Shown in pieces: positions 42,909-51,230 of a stretch of DNA of 64,000 nt. This DNA is from Sediminicola arcticus. Its GTDB lineage: Bacteria > Bacteroidota > Bacteroidia > Flavobacteriales > Flavobacteriaceae. The DNA lies in assembly GCF_040566695.1 (NCBI RefSeq), contig NZ_JBEXAE010000005.1:62001-126000 (forward strand), read 5' to 3'. The stretch's first letter is position 1; the number at the start of each line of letters is the position of its first letter. A program made the translations under genes and the position numbers. A model generated the notes under the pieces. That model did not search any database, had not been told where the DNA came from, and saw nothing but the letters and a program-made list of their open reading frames with translations.

Positions 42909-45302
42909 ATGAAAACCTATATCTACCTTTTTATTACGCTCCTTATTTGTTCCTGTACTTCCTCTGACTTAGATAAATTAGTTGTCCCTGGTCTAAAAGA
43001 ACCTGTAGAACTAGTCAGAGATGAGTGGGGCATCAATCATATTTATGCCAAAAACCAGCACGACCTTTTTTTTGCCCAAGGGTATGCTGCAGCAAAGGAT
43101 CGCCTCTTTCAATTTGAGATTTGGAGAAGACAGGCCACCGGAACTGTAGCCGAAATATTAGGGGAGAGGGAACTGAAACGAGATATTGGGACCCGACTCT
43201 TTAAATATCGTGGGGATATGACCCAAGAAATGAACCATTATCACAAAGATGGGACAGAAATTATTACGGCCTATACCGATGGGGTGAATGCCTACATTGA
43301 AGAAATACTAAGAACTCCGGAGCTATTGCCTTTGGAATTTCAGGTTTTAAATATAAAACCTGAAAAATGGACTCCAGATGTTGTAATATCTAGACATCAA
43401 GGCCTTTTGGGAAATATTGAGGACGAATTACAGATAGGACGTGCTGTTGCCAAATTAGGATCGGCTACAGTAAAGGATTTATCCTGGTTCCATCCCAAGG
43501 ATCCAATTATAGATCTGGATCCTAAGGTGGATAAGGAGCTCCTTTTCCAGGATATTTTAGAACTTTACAAGGCCTACAGAAAACCCATAGCCTTTCAGGA
43601 AAGTGATGTACAAGAGGCATATAAGAATATGACCCTAGAAACGGCAATGTTAACGACCAAATTGGAAAAGGAAGATCCTCGTTCCATTGGGAGTAACAAC
43701 TGGGTGGTCAGCGGAAGGTTAATGGCGGATGGAAACACCTATATGGCTAATGATCCTCATAGGACCATTGCAGTGCCTTCCTTAAGGTATATGACTCATT
43801 TGGTAGCACCAGGATGGAATGTGATCGGTGGGGGAGAGCCCGAAATTCCTGGAATTTCCATAGGACATAACGAATATGGATCATGGGGGCTTACTGTTTT
43901 TGAAACTGATGGAGAGGATTTGTACGTTTATGAACTGAATCCAGAAAATCCCCACCAGTACAAGTATAAGGATCAATGGGAGGATATGACTATTATTTCA
44001 GAAACCATTAAGGTGAAAGGACAAAAAGATGAGCAAGTGGAATTAAAATATACCAAACATGGGCCTGTAGTTTTTTCTGATGAAAATAATAATACGGCCT
44101 ATGCTGTTCGCTGTGCATGGCTAGAACCAGGCGGGTCACCATATTTAGCTTCGTTGCGTATGGATCAGGCCAAAACATGGGAAGAATTTAGGGAAGCCTG
44201 TAATTATAGCCATATTCCAGGTGAAAATATGATCTGGGCCGATAAAAAAGGGAATATAGGATGGCAAGCAGTCGGGATTGCTCCCGTTAGAAAAAACTTT
44301 AGCGGGATGGTCCCTGTACCTGGGGATGGTCGTTATGAATGGGATAGATATTTGCCCATCGTTCAAAAACCAAATGCCTTAAATCCTGCTAATGGTTTTA
44401 TTGCCACAGCCAACCAAAGTGTAACACCTGACGATTATAAGCATTGGAATGCCATAGGCTTTTCTTGGGCCGATCCTTATAGAGGGGACAGGGTAAACGA
44501 AGTATTGAAATCGGGATCAAAAATGACGATGGAAGACATGAAAGCGTTACAGGTAGATTATCTTTCCATTCCCGCTAGGACTTTGGTTCCATTACTGTCA
44601 GTTTTACCTATGGAGGGCGAATCCAAAGAGGCAAGGGACAAGCTCTTACAATGGGATTTTCGATTGGAAGGCCCATCTATAGAAGCCGCCATTTATGTGG
44701 CCTTTGAAAACCAACTTAGAAAACTAGCCAATGAAAGCTTTATCCCCATTGCAGGCCAAGGACTTATTGATAATATTCAAATGACAAAAGTGGTAGATTG
44801 GATAGTAAGCCCAGACAGTAGGTTTGGTGCCAATCCCATCCTAGGAAGAAATACCTTTCTCCTTATCGCATTCAACAAAGGTATGGACTATTTGGAAGCA
44901 ACCTTAGGCCCCGATATGGCCCAATGGCAATATGGGCAAGAAAAGTTTAAACATACCTATATGGCCCACGCTTTGGGTAGTGTGGTTAATGAAGAAATAA
45001 AGGCAAAACTAGATTTAGGTCCCTTGCCAAGAGGTGGTAATTCATTTACCCCTGGGTCTACAGGAGCCAATGATAGACAAAGTAGTGGAGCCTCCTTTAG
45101 GATGATAGTAAATACAGGAGATTGGGATGCCGCCATAAGTACCAATGGTCCCGGCCAATCTGGTGACCCAGACAGCCCCTTCTATAGCAACTTGTTTGAA
45201 CCCTGGGCTAAAGATCAATACTTTCCAGTGTATTATTCTCGCAGTAAAATTGATAGCGTGGCTGTAACTAAGACTCAATTGAATCCTTTCGTTAAAAAGT
45301 AA
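42909..45302 (+). CDS. Penicillin acylase family Ntn-hydrolase, lipoprotein
   Basis: A 797-residue amidohydrolase. The signal peptide ends in a lipobox (LLICSC), so it is lipid-anchored in the envelope. Proenzymes of this family cut themselves before a Ser that becomes the nucleophile. Here GSNNWVVSG puts it at Ser262, with the alpha chain before and the beta chain after. ANDPHR and the late NGPGQSGDP are other family blocks. Family substrates include beta-lactams and acyl homoserine lactones, so quorum quenching is possible but unproved. ATG 42909 chosen over TTG 42903. Confidence 0.9.
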   Translation: MKTYIYLFITLLICSCTSSDLDKLVVPGLKEPVELVRDEWGINHIYAKNQHDLFFAQGYAAAKDRLFQFEIWRRQATGTVAEILGERELKRDIGTRLFKYRGDMTQEMNHYHKDGTEIITAYTDGVNAYIEEILRTPELLPLEFQVLNIKPEKWTPDVVISRHQGLLGNIEDELQIGRAVAKLGSATVKDLSWFHPKDPIIDLDPKVDKELLFQDILELYKAYRKPIAFQESDVQEAYKNMTLETAMLTTKLEKEDPRSIGSNNWVVSGRLMADGNTYMANDPHRTIAVPSLRYMTHLVAPGWNVIGGGEPEIPGISIGHNEYGSWGLTVFETDGEDLYVYELNPENPHQYKYKDQWEDMTIISETIKVKGQKDEQVELKYTKHGPVVFSDENNNTAYAVRCAWLEPGGSPYLASLRMDQAKTWEEFREACNYSHIPGENMIWADKKGNIGWQAVGIAPVRKNFSGMVPVPGDGRYEWDRYLPIVQKPNALNPANGFIATANQSVTPDDYKHWNAIGFSWADPYRGDRVNEVLKSGSKMTMEDMKALQVDYLSIPARTLVPLLSVLPMEGESKEARDKLLQWDFRLEGPSIEAAIYVAFENQLRKLANESFIPIAGQGLIDNIQMTKVVDWIVSPDSRFGANPILGRNTFLLIAFNKGMDYLEATLGPDMAQWQYGQEKFKHTYMAHALGSVVNEEIKAKLDLGPLPRGGNSFTPGSTGANDRQSSGASFRMIVNTGDWDAAISTNGPGQSGDPDSPFYSNLFEPWAKDQYFPVYYSRSKIDSVAVTKTQLNPFVKK

Positions 45303-45445
45303 CTTTATATTTTCTATGTCACTAAAAAATACCTGTTTATGTTGGTAACTTTAGTCACTTCATTTTGAAATTTACTATATTTATAGGGGGCGTAAACTGC
45401 AAATCAAAATACATTAATAATTAGGCTTTACTATATAAAGACCAA

Positions 45446-45968
45446 ATGGAAACGATCAATAAAATACTAGAATTTGAAATTTTCACCATTGGGGATTACA
45501 CTGTAAAAATTTCAAATTCTAGTATTTTTTTAATCTTGTCAACTGCAAGGCTACTTCTTTGGCTGGTTAAAAAAGGACTTGCCCGGAAATCAAAATTGAA
45601 TAAATTGGATCACGGGAGCAGTTATGCCTTGTACCAGATGATGAAGTATATTATCTGGATCATAGCAATTGCATTTTTATTGGAAAATATTGGTGTAAAG
45701 GTAACTATTTTGTTGGCTGGTTCTGGAGCTCTATTGGTGGGTATAGGATTGGGTTTACAGCAAACGTTTAATGAATTTTGGAAACTCATCATTAGATTTT
45801 GAATTATTGTTTTTTAGCAAGAGTATTTTTAGAATTGGCAAGGCCAAAAGTGATATTCGTAGAATTATTAGTCGAAAGTTTCGTGAGCACCATATTATCA
45901 TTCCTTTTCCTCAAATGGATGTATACCTTAAATCAAATATGGTTTCTAAGAATTCGGAAAAAGAGTAA
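45446..45968 (+). pseudogene. MscS-type mechanosensitive channel gene with internal deletion
   Basis: The start (frame of 45446) encodes the MscS membrane part up to LLVGIGLGLQQTFNE, residues 1-112, then shifts to nonsense and stops at 45802. The far C-terminal piece appears in another frame from 45771: NFGNSSLDFELLFFSKSIFRI, KSDIRRIISRKF, IPFPQMDVYLKSN, ending at 45968. The whole beta domain between them, about 100 residues in intact homologues, is missing. So a deletion of several hundred bases with a frame change destroyed the gene. The truncated 118-residue product keeps the pore helix but no cytosolic domain. Confidence 0.82.
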
Positions 45969-45992
45969 ATTGTACTTAAAAAATTAAAGCAA

Positions 45993-46883
45993 ATGAAAAA
46001 GTTAACAAAGGAAGATATCAATCAAGAGGTTTTTGACCTATACGATGACTATGCACATAATAAAATTGAAAGAAGGCAATTTATGGAGAAGCTATCCCTT
46101 TATGCGGTAGGGGGTATAACCATGGTATCCCTCCTCAGTTTTATGATGCCCGATTATATTGACTCCATTTTGGTGCAGCCCAACGACCCAAGATTACAGT
46201 CGGATTATATCACATATGACTCTCCGAAAGGGGGTGGTAAAATCAAGGGGTTGTTGTCCAAGCCACTAGATTCTAAGGAAAAATTACCAGGCATCATTGT
46301 GGTGCATGAGAATAGGGGCCTTAATCCGTATATTGAAGATGTAGGTAGAAGAGCTGCCTTAGAAGGCTTTATCACCCTGGCGCCAGATGCCTTAACCCCT
46401 CTAGGAGGATATCCTGGAAATGATGATGAAGGGAGGACCTTACAGAGGCAGCGAGATCGGGATGAGATGCTGGAAGACTTTATTGCGGCCTATGAGTATC
46501 TAATGTCACGTGATGATTGTAGTGGAAAGATAGGAGTGGTAGGCTTTTGTTTTGGAGGATGGATAGCCAATATGATGGCAGTTAAAGTACCTTCTTTATC
46601 TGCAGCAGTGCCATTTTACGGAGGACAGCCCACAGATGAGGAAGCAGCGAATATCACCACGCCTTTAATGCTTCAATATGCTGGTTTGGATGAAAGGGTG
46701 AATGCAGGATGGTCTGCTTATGAGAAAGTGCTTAAGGAAAACAACGTTGAACATATGGCTTATTTCTATCCAGAGGTGAACCATGGATTCCACAACAATA
46801 CAACACCTAGATTTGATGAAGCGGCAGCAGATTTGGCTTGGGGAAGAACCATTGATTTCTTTAAGGAAAAACTCCAATCATAA
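45993..46883 (+). CDS. Dienelactone hydrolase family protein, N-terminal anchor
   Basis: A 296-residue alpha/beta hydrolase. The N-terminal 30 residues are polar, then KLSLYAVGGITMVSLLSFMMP (about 35-55) is a membrane or signal segment. The nucleophile elbow is GFCFGG (Cys), with Asp in YAGLDERV and His in VNHGFHNN, the dienelactone hydrolase triad. The substrate is unknown; chlorocatechol pathway genes are absent, and many such homologues act on other esters. It follows the decayed mscS gene by 24 bp. Confidence 0.87.
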   Translation: MKKLTKEDINQEVFDLYDDYAHNKIERRQFMEKLSLYAVGGITMVSLLSFMMPDYIDSILVQPNDPRLQSDYITYDSPKGGGKIKGLLSKPLDSKEKLPGIIVVHENRGLNPYIEDVGRRAALEGFITLAPDALTPLGGYPGNDDEGRTLQRQRDRDEMLEDFIAAYEYLMSRDDCSGKIGVVGFCFGGWIANMMAVKVPSLSAAVPFYGGQPTDEEAANITTPLMLQYAGLDERVNAGWSAYEKVLKENNVEHMAYFYPEVNHGFHNNTTPRFDEAAADLAWGRTIDFFKEKLQS

Positions 46884-46963
46884 AATGTTGCCTTTTGGCA
46901 GGTGAAGATTAGAGGTGCCTTGAGAAAGGTATCCTACACAAGCTCTGATAAAAAGATAATGGT

Positions 46964-47494
46964 ATGGGAAATTTCAAATTTTTATTGGTTCTTTTTCTTG
47001 GAGTGTCATTTTCCTCTATGGCACAATCCCAAAAGGAAGCATATCTGGATAAAGTCCAAACCTTGGACGATACTTTGGCCACTCTCTACGGGGTAATTTC
47101 TGGTGAAAAAGGCGAACAGAGAAATTGGGAGCTATTCCAATTTTTATTTCATCCTGATGCTAAATTAATGCCTTCCGTTAAGAATCAGAAAGGACAGGTC
47201 ACAGCCCGGTATTTATCAGTGGATGATTATATTGGTGTTGCAGGGAAATCATTGGTGGAAAACGGATTTTTTGAAACGGAAATACATAGGATAACCGATA
47301 GTTTTGGTCCTATTACCCAAGTCTTCAGTACCTATGAATCGTTTCGTAGCAAAAAAGATGACATTCCTTTTATGAGAGGAATCAATAGTATACAATTGTT
47401 GGACGACGGGAGTAGATGGTGGATCATGAATATTTATTGGACCCAAGAATCTGAAGAAAACCCCATTCCAAAAAAGTATTTACCCAAACATTGA
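46964..47494 (+). CDS. Exported NTF2/SnoaL-like protein
   Basis: A 176-residue protein. Signal peptide about 1-21 (ending SMAQ). The remainder fits the NTF2-like cone fold: LFHPDAKLMPSVKN, ITQVFSTYESFR, WWIMNIYWTQE. Such proteins bind small molecules or act as isomerases. Function unknown. ATG 46964. Its stop is 2 bases before the CIA30 gene ATG, so the pair is co-translated. Confidence 0.7.
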   Translation: MGNFKFLLVLFLGVSFSSMAQSQKEAYLDKVQTLDDTLATLYGVISGEKGEQRNWELFQFLFHPDAKLMPSVKNQKGQVTARYLSVDDYIGVAGKSLVENGFFETEIHRITDSFGPITQVFSTYESFRSKKDDIPFMRGINSIQLLDDGSRWWIMNIYWTQESEENPIPKKYLPKH

Positions 47495-47496
47495 TT

Positions 47497-48051
47497 ATGG
47501 CTTTATTTCCTTTTAATCACATAGTTTTTGCCCCAATAATTATAGTTCAATTGTTTATGATAAACCCTATAGTAATAGTTGATTTTAATATAAATAGTAA
47601 CCTTTCTAAATGGACCGTTCTGGACGATGTGGTCATGGGTGGCCAGTCGTTGAGTTCTATATATGTCAATGAAGAAGGCCATGGGGTTTTTAAAGGGCAT
47701 GTTTCACTTGAAAATAATGGCGGATTCTCTTCGGTAAGGTATCAAATGAATACTGTAAGCGTTAGTGGATATTCCAAATGTGTGATCCGACTTAAAGGGG
47801 ATGGAAAAAATTATCAATTTAGAATAAAATCCAAGGAGGAGGACTATTACAGTTACATTGTCAAATTCAATACTAATGGGGAATGGCAGACCCTGGAAAT
47901 AAAAATGGAGGAAATGACCCCGTGGTTCAGGGGTAGAAGGCTTGATATGCCAAATTATCCGCATATTACAATGGAATCTATCAGTTTTCTTATTGGAAAC
48001 AAAAAAGAGGAGGACTTCAAATTGGAAATAGATAGAATAGAAGTGCATTAG
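47497..48051 (+). CDS. CIA30 family protein
   Basis: A 184-residue beta-sandwich protein of the CIA30 (NDUFAF1-like) family: WTVLDDVVMGGQSLSS, FKGHVSLENNGGFSSVRY, LKGDGKNYQFRIKS, WFRGRRLDMPN. Mitochondrial relatives assist complex I assembly, but in bacteria the domain is a carbohydrate-binding-like fold and no such role is shown. A hydrophobic N terminus (about 8-28) may be an uncleaved anchor. A terminator follows it. ATG 47497 preferred to TTG 47491. Confidence 0.83.
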   Translation: MALFPFNHIVFAPIIIVQLFMINPIVIVDFNINSNLSKWTVLDDVVMGGQSLSSIYVNEEGHGVFKGHVSLENNGGFSSVRYQMNTVSVSGYSKCVIRLKGDGKNYQFRIKSKEEDYYSYIVKFNTNGEWQTLEIKMEEMTPWFRGRRLDMPNYPHITMESISFLIGNKKEEDFKLEIDRIEVH

Positions 48052-48066
48052 TCGGATAAGGCCATT

Positions 48067-48102
48067 AAAAAGGGCCTTTATCTTAATGACAAAGGCCCTT
48101 TT
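48067..48102. terminator. Intrinsic terminator after the CIA30 gene
   Basis: AAAAAGGGCCTTT and AAAGGCCCTTTT pair across an 11-base loop, 15 bases after the CIA30 stop codon, with A- and T-tracts on the flanks. Confidence 0.82.
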
Positions 48103-48345
48103 ACGAGAACACTATATGAAAATGAAAAAATTAACTCCTTGACTAATACGCAGTAAATATATTTCTATATTCACTAATGGAGAAATTATAGTTGTGAAGT
48201 GCGTTAGTTTTGTGGTGTTCCAGCACTATTTTGTTATTTGCCTTTATTTTCATATCCTATTGTAGAATAATCGCGATATTTAGAAGTCAAAATTTATTTT
48301 CCATTTCGGTGGAAAAATTAATGTACAATTCATAACACTTTAGCC

Positions 48346-50895
48346 ATGCCAAAATTGGAACGAATAGAAGAGTTTAGGAAATCTGTCAATAATAAGTTTA
48401 ATGTATATAACAGCCTATTTCTGAGTTTACCCTACAGAAATATAGAGAATGTAGGTATATTGATTCCTTTATTGATGCAACAAGCAGATGAGGGACTTAA
48501 ATCGGGTAAAAATCCTTTAGAGATTTTGGATGCTTTTTTTCAGAACTATGCCAATATAGAATTGGAAAAGGATAGGATTGATTTTATGTTTAACATTATT
48601 CAATATGTAGAACGGCAAGTCGTGCTTTATGATAGTGTAGAGGATGCTGCATTTCCAAAATTACAAGAACATAGCAATTCGCAGACCATAAAGGATTACG
48701 CCCAAATGGTAGAGAATAATAAAAGTTGGGACGAGATATCCGAGAAGTTATCAACCTTTAGTGCACGCATTGTATTAACTGCTCACCCAACACAGTTTTA
48801 CACACCTGCAGTTTTGGACATCATGGATAACCTTAGATCCTTGATTGTGGATAACAAGATTAACGAGATAGATCTTACACTTCAGCAGTTGGGACTTACC
48901 TCTCTTATTAACGCCAAGAAGCCTACTCCTCTGGTAGAGGCAAAAAATATCATTCATATTTTAAGGAACGTATATTATAATGCAATTGGTGAACTATATT
49001 CCTATATAAAAGAACACATACAAAACCAAGACTTTAATAATCATAATATTATGAAATTGGGATTCTGGCCTGGGGGGGACAGGGATGGCAATCCTTTTGT
49101 AACCGCTGCAATGACCAACGAAGTTGCAGATGAACTTAGGACAACTCTAATGAAATGCTATTACCACGATGTAAAAGTGCTACAACAAAAATTAAGTTTT
49201 ACAGATTTACAGGATTTGCTAAATGGCTTGAGGAGCAAACTTTATATGACCATGTTCAATGTGGAAAAGGTCATGAGATACCAAGATATAATTGGCCCCC
49301 TCTCACAAATAAGGGAGATATTGATCCAGAAGTACAATTCATTGTACTTAAAAGATCTGGATCAACTTATAGATAAGGTCAAAATATTTAAAACACATTT
49401 TGCCACTTTGGATATAAGGCAAGACCATATTGTGCATAGGAATACGGTAGTAGCTATATTGAAGCAACAAGGAGTGATTAAAGAAAGTTTGGAAGAGTTA
49501 ACTGAAGCTGATTTGGTTGATCATTTAGTACATAAAAATTTTAAACTACAATACGATAATTTTGAGGATGACTTGGTAAGGGATACTATACAAAATATAG
49601 CCCAGCTAAATAATATTCAAATTAAAAATGGAGAGGAAGGATGCAACAGATATGCGATAAGCAATTCCGAAGATATCTTTTCCGTGCTTTTCGTTTATGG
49701 ATTATTGAGATGGTGTGGGGATTGGGAAGAGGGAAGAATTCCTTTTGATATTGTACCTCTGTTTGAAACCATGAATGGTATGGCTACCTCTAATGCCACC
49801 ATGAATGGGGTGTTTGATTTGCCGGAATATAGAGCTCACGTTAGATATAGGGATAATAAACAGACTATTATGCTAGGTTTTTCTGATGGAACTAAGGATG
49901 GGGGCTATGTAAAGGCCAATTGGTCCATATTTAAAACCAAAGAAAATTTATCAGCAGTTTGTGGACAAAGGGATATTAAGGCGATATTTTTTGATGGTCG
50001 TGGCGGACCACCGGCACGTGGAGGTGGAAAAACACATCGTTTTTACGCTGCACAGACCAAGGATATAGCTAATAATGAAATACAACTTACCATTCAAGGT
50101 CAGACTATCACTAGTAATTATGGTACTAAGGACCTGTTTATGCACAATTGTGAACAATTGCTTACTGCGGGTCTATCCAATGATCTGTTTGGAAAAGAAA
50201 ATTCAATTTCAAAAGAGATGAGAAAATTAATGGAAGAGCTCTCTGAACTCAGTTTTGAAAAATATAATGCCCTTAAACATCATGATAAGTTTATGCCTTA
50301 TTTGGAGGAAAAGAGTACCTTAAAATATTACAATAAAGCTAATATAGGCAGTAGGCCTGGGAAAAGAGGCAACAAGGAGAAATTGGAATTAACCGATCTT
50401 AGGGCTATATCCTTTGTGGGGTCATGGAGCCAATTAAAGCAAAATGTACCAGGATATTTTGGTATTGGGACCGCTATAAAGACCTTAAAGGACAGGGGAC
50501 AGCTAAATGAGGTGAAACAGCTCTTCCAAGAGGTGCCTTTTTTCAAGGCGCTTATGCTGAATAGTATGATGGCTTTATCCAAATGTTATTTTGAACTTAC
50601 GGGCTATATTAAGGATGATAAAGAATATGGCGAATTTTGGAATATTTTATATAACGAATACCTTTTGTCCAAAGAAATGCTCCTTCTGATTTCTAATTTC
50701 AAAATATTAATGGAGGAAGAGGCGGTATCCAGGGAATCCATAAAAATCAGAGAGGCCATTGTATTGCCATTATTGGTAATCCAACAGTATGCTCTTCAGA
50801 AAATAGGACAAGGATCGGACCATAAAGAATTGTATGAAAAGATAGTGACAAGATCTTTATATGGAAACATTAACGCTAGTAGAAACTCCGCTTAA
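48346..50895 (+). CDS. ppc: Phosphoenolpyruvate carboxylase
   Basis: Adds bicarbonate to PEP to make oxaloacetate and refill the TCA cycle. An 849-residue protein. TAHPTQ at 145-150 holds a catalytic His. The glycine-rich loop reads FFDGRGGPPARGGG (548-561), where most bacterial enzymes have FHGRGGT; I have seen this Asp variant in Bacteroidota homologues, so it is probably normal for the group. QNVPGYFGIGTA is another family block. A terminator follows. ATG 48346. Confidence 0.93.
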   Translation: MPKLERIEEFRKSVNNKFNVYNSLFLSLPYRNIENVGILIPLLMQQADEGLKSGKNPLEILDAFFQNYANIELEKDRIDFMFNIIQYVERQVVLYDSVEDAAFPKLQEHSNSQTIKDYAQMVENNKSWDEISEKLSTFSARIVLTAHPTQFYTPAVLDIMDNLRSLIVDNKINEIDLTLQQLGLTSLINAKKPTPLVEAKNIIHILRNVYYNAIGELYSYIKEHIQNQDFNNHNIMKLGFWPGGDRDGNPFVTAAMTNEVADELRTTLMKCYYHDVKVLQQKLSFTDLQDLLNGLRSKLYMTMFNVEKVMRYQDIIGPLSQIREILIQKYNSLYLKDLDQLIDKVKIFKTHFATLDIRQDHIVHRNTVVAILKQQGVIKESLEELTEADLVDHLVHKNFKLQYDNFEDDLVRDTIQNIAQLNNIQIKNGEEGCNRYAISNSEDIFSVLFVYGLLRWCGDWEEGRIPFDIVPLFETMNGMATSNATMNGVFDLPEYRAHVRYRDNKQTIMLGFSDGTKDGGYVKANWSIFKTKENLSAVCGQRDIKAIFFDGRGGPPARGGGKTHRFYAAQTKDIANNEIQLTIQGQTITSNYGTKDLFMHNCEQLLTAGLSNDLFGKENSISKEMRKLMEELSELSFEKYNALKHHDKFMPYLEEKSTLKYYNKANIGSRPGKRGNKEKLELTDLRAISFVGSWSQLKQNVPGYFGIGTAIKTLKDRGQLNEVKQLFQEVPFFKALMLNSMMALSKCYFELTGYIKDDKEYGEFWNILYNEYLLSKEMLLLISNFKILMEEEAVSRESIKIREAIVLPLLVIQQYALQKIGQGSDHKELYEKIVTRSLYGNINASRNSA

Positions 50896-50934
50896 TGTGA
50901 TAGCATAATTTAATGGATAATTTTAGTTCATAGT

Positions 50935-50974
50935 AAGGGATGGAAAACCATGGTTTCTCATCCCTTGCTTTTTT
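50935..50974. terminator. Intrinsic terminator after ppc
   Basis: AAGGGATG (50935-50942) pairs with CATCCCTT (50959-50966); the loop holds a further palindrome AAACCATGGTTT. A T-run follows at 50969-50974. Placed 40 bases after the ppc stop. Confidence 0.8.
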
Positions 50975-51070
50975 ATTTTAAATACATACGAAGTTTGGTC
51001 TTAGGAACTAACAATACAACAATCAATTAAAGGACAGGTAGGATTTATTCTTATATACAAATATGTGTAT

Positions 51071-51099
51071 TTGACAACAAAATCCCTATATATTGTAAT
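51071..51099 (+). promoter_or_regulatory. Possible promoter of the hybrid kinase gene
   Basis: TTGACA (51071-51076) and TGTAAT (51094-51099) with 17 bases between, in an A+T-rich stretch 130 bases upstream of the ATG at 51231. It looks like a general sigma-70 promoter; the flavobacterial TAnnTTTG form is not matched. The remainder of the 335-base gap holds only the ppc terminator. Confidence 0.3.
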
Positions 51100-51230
51100 T
51101 TTAATTGTGTGATTGAATTCAAATGTATTATGTTTATGTAATAAATGCCTTACAAATGGTTTAGGTTTTTATCGTCAAGGATTTAATTTTTAAAATAAAT
51201 TGATTCTAGTTCCCCTAATAGCATCTAAAT

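Noticed and set aside
45799..45987. Short hydrophobic frame over the end of the MscS pseudogene as a small membrane protein
   Set aside because: It is a shifted reading of the MscS C-terminal fragment, whose conserved residues are in the frame of 45771.
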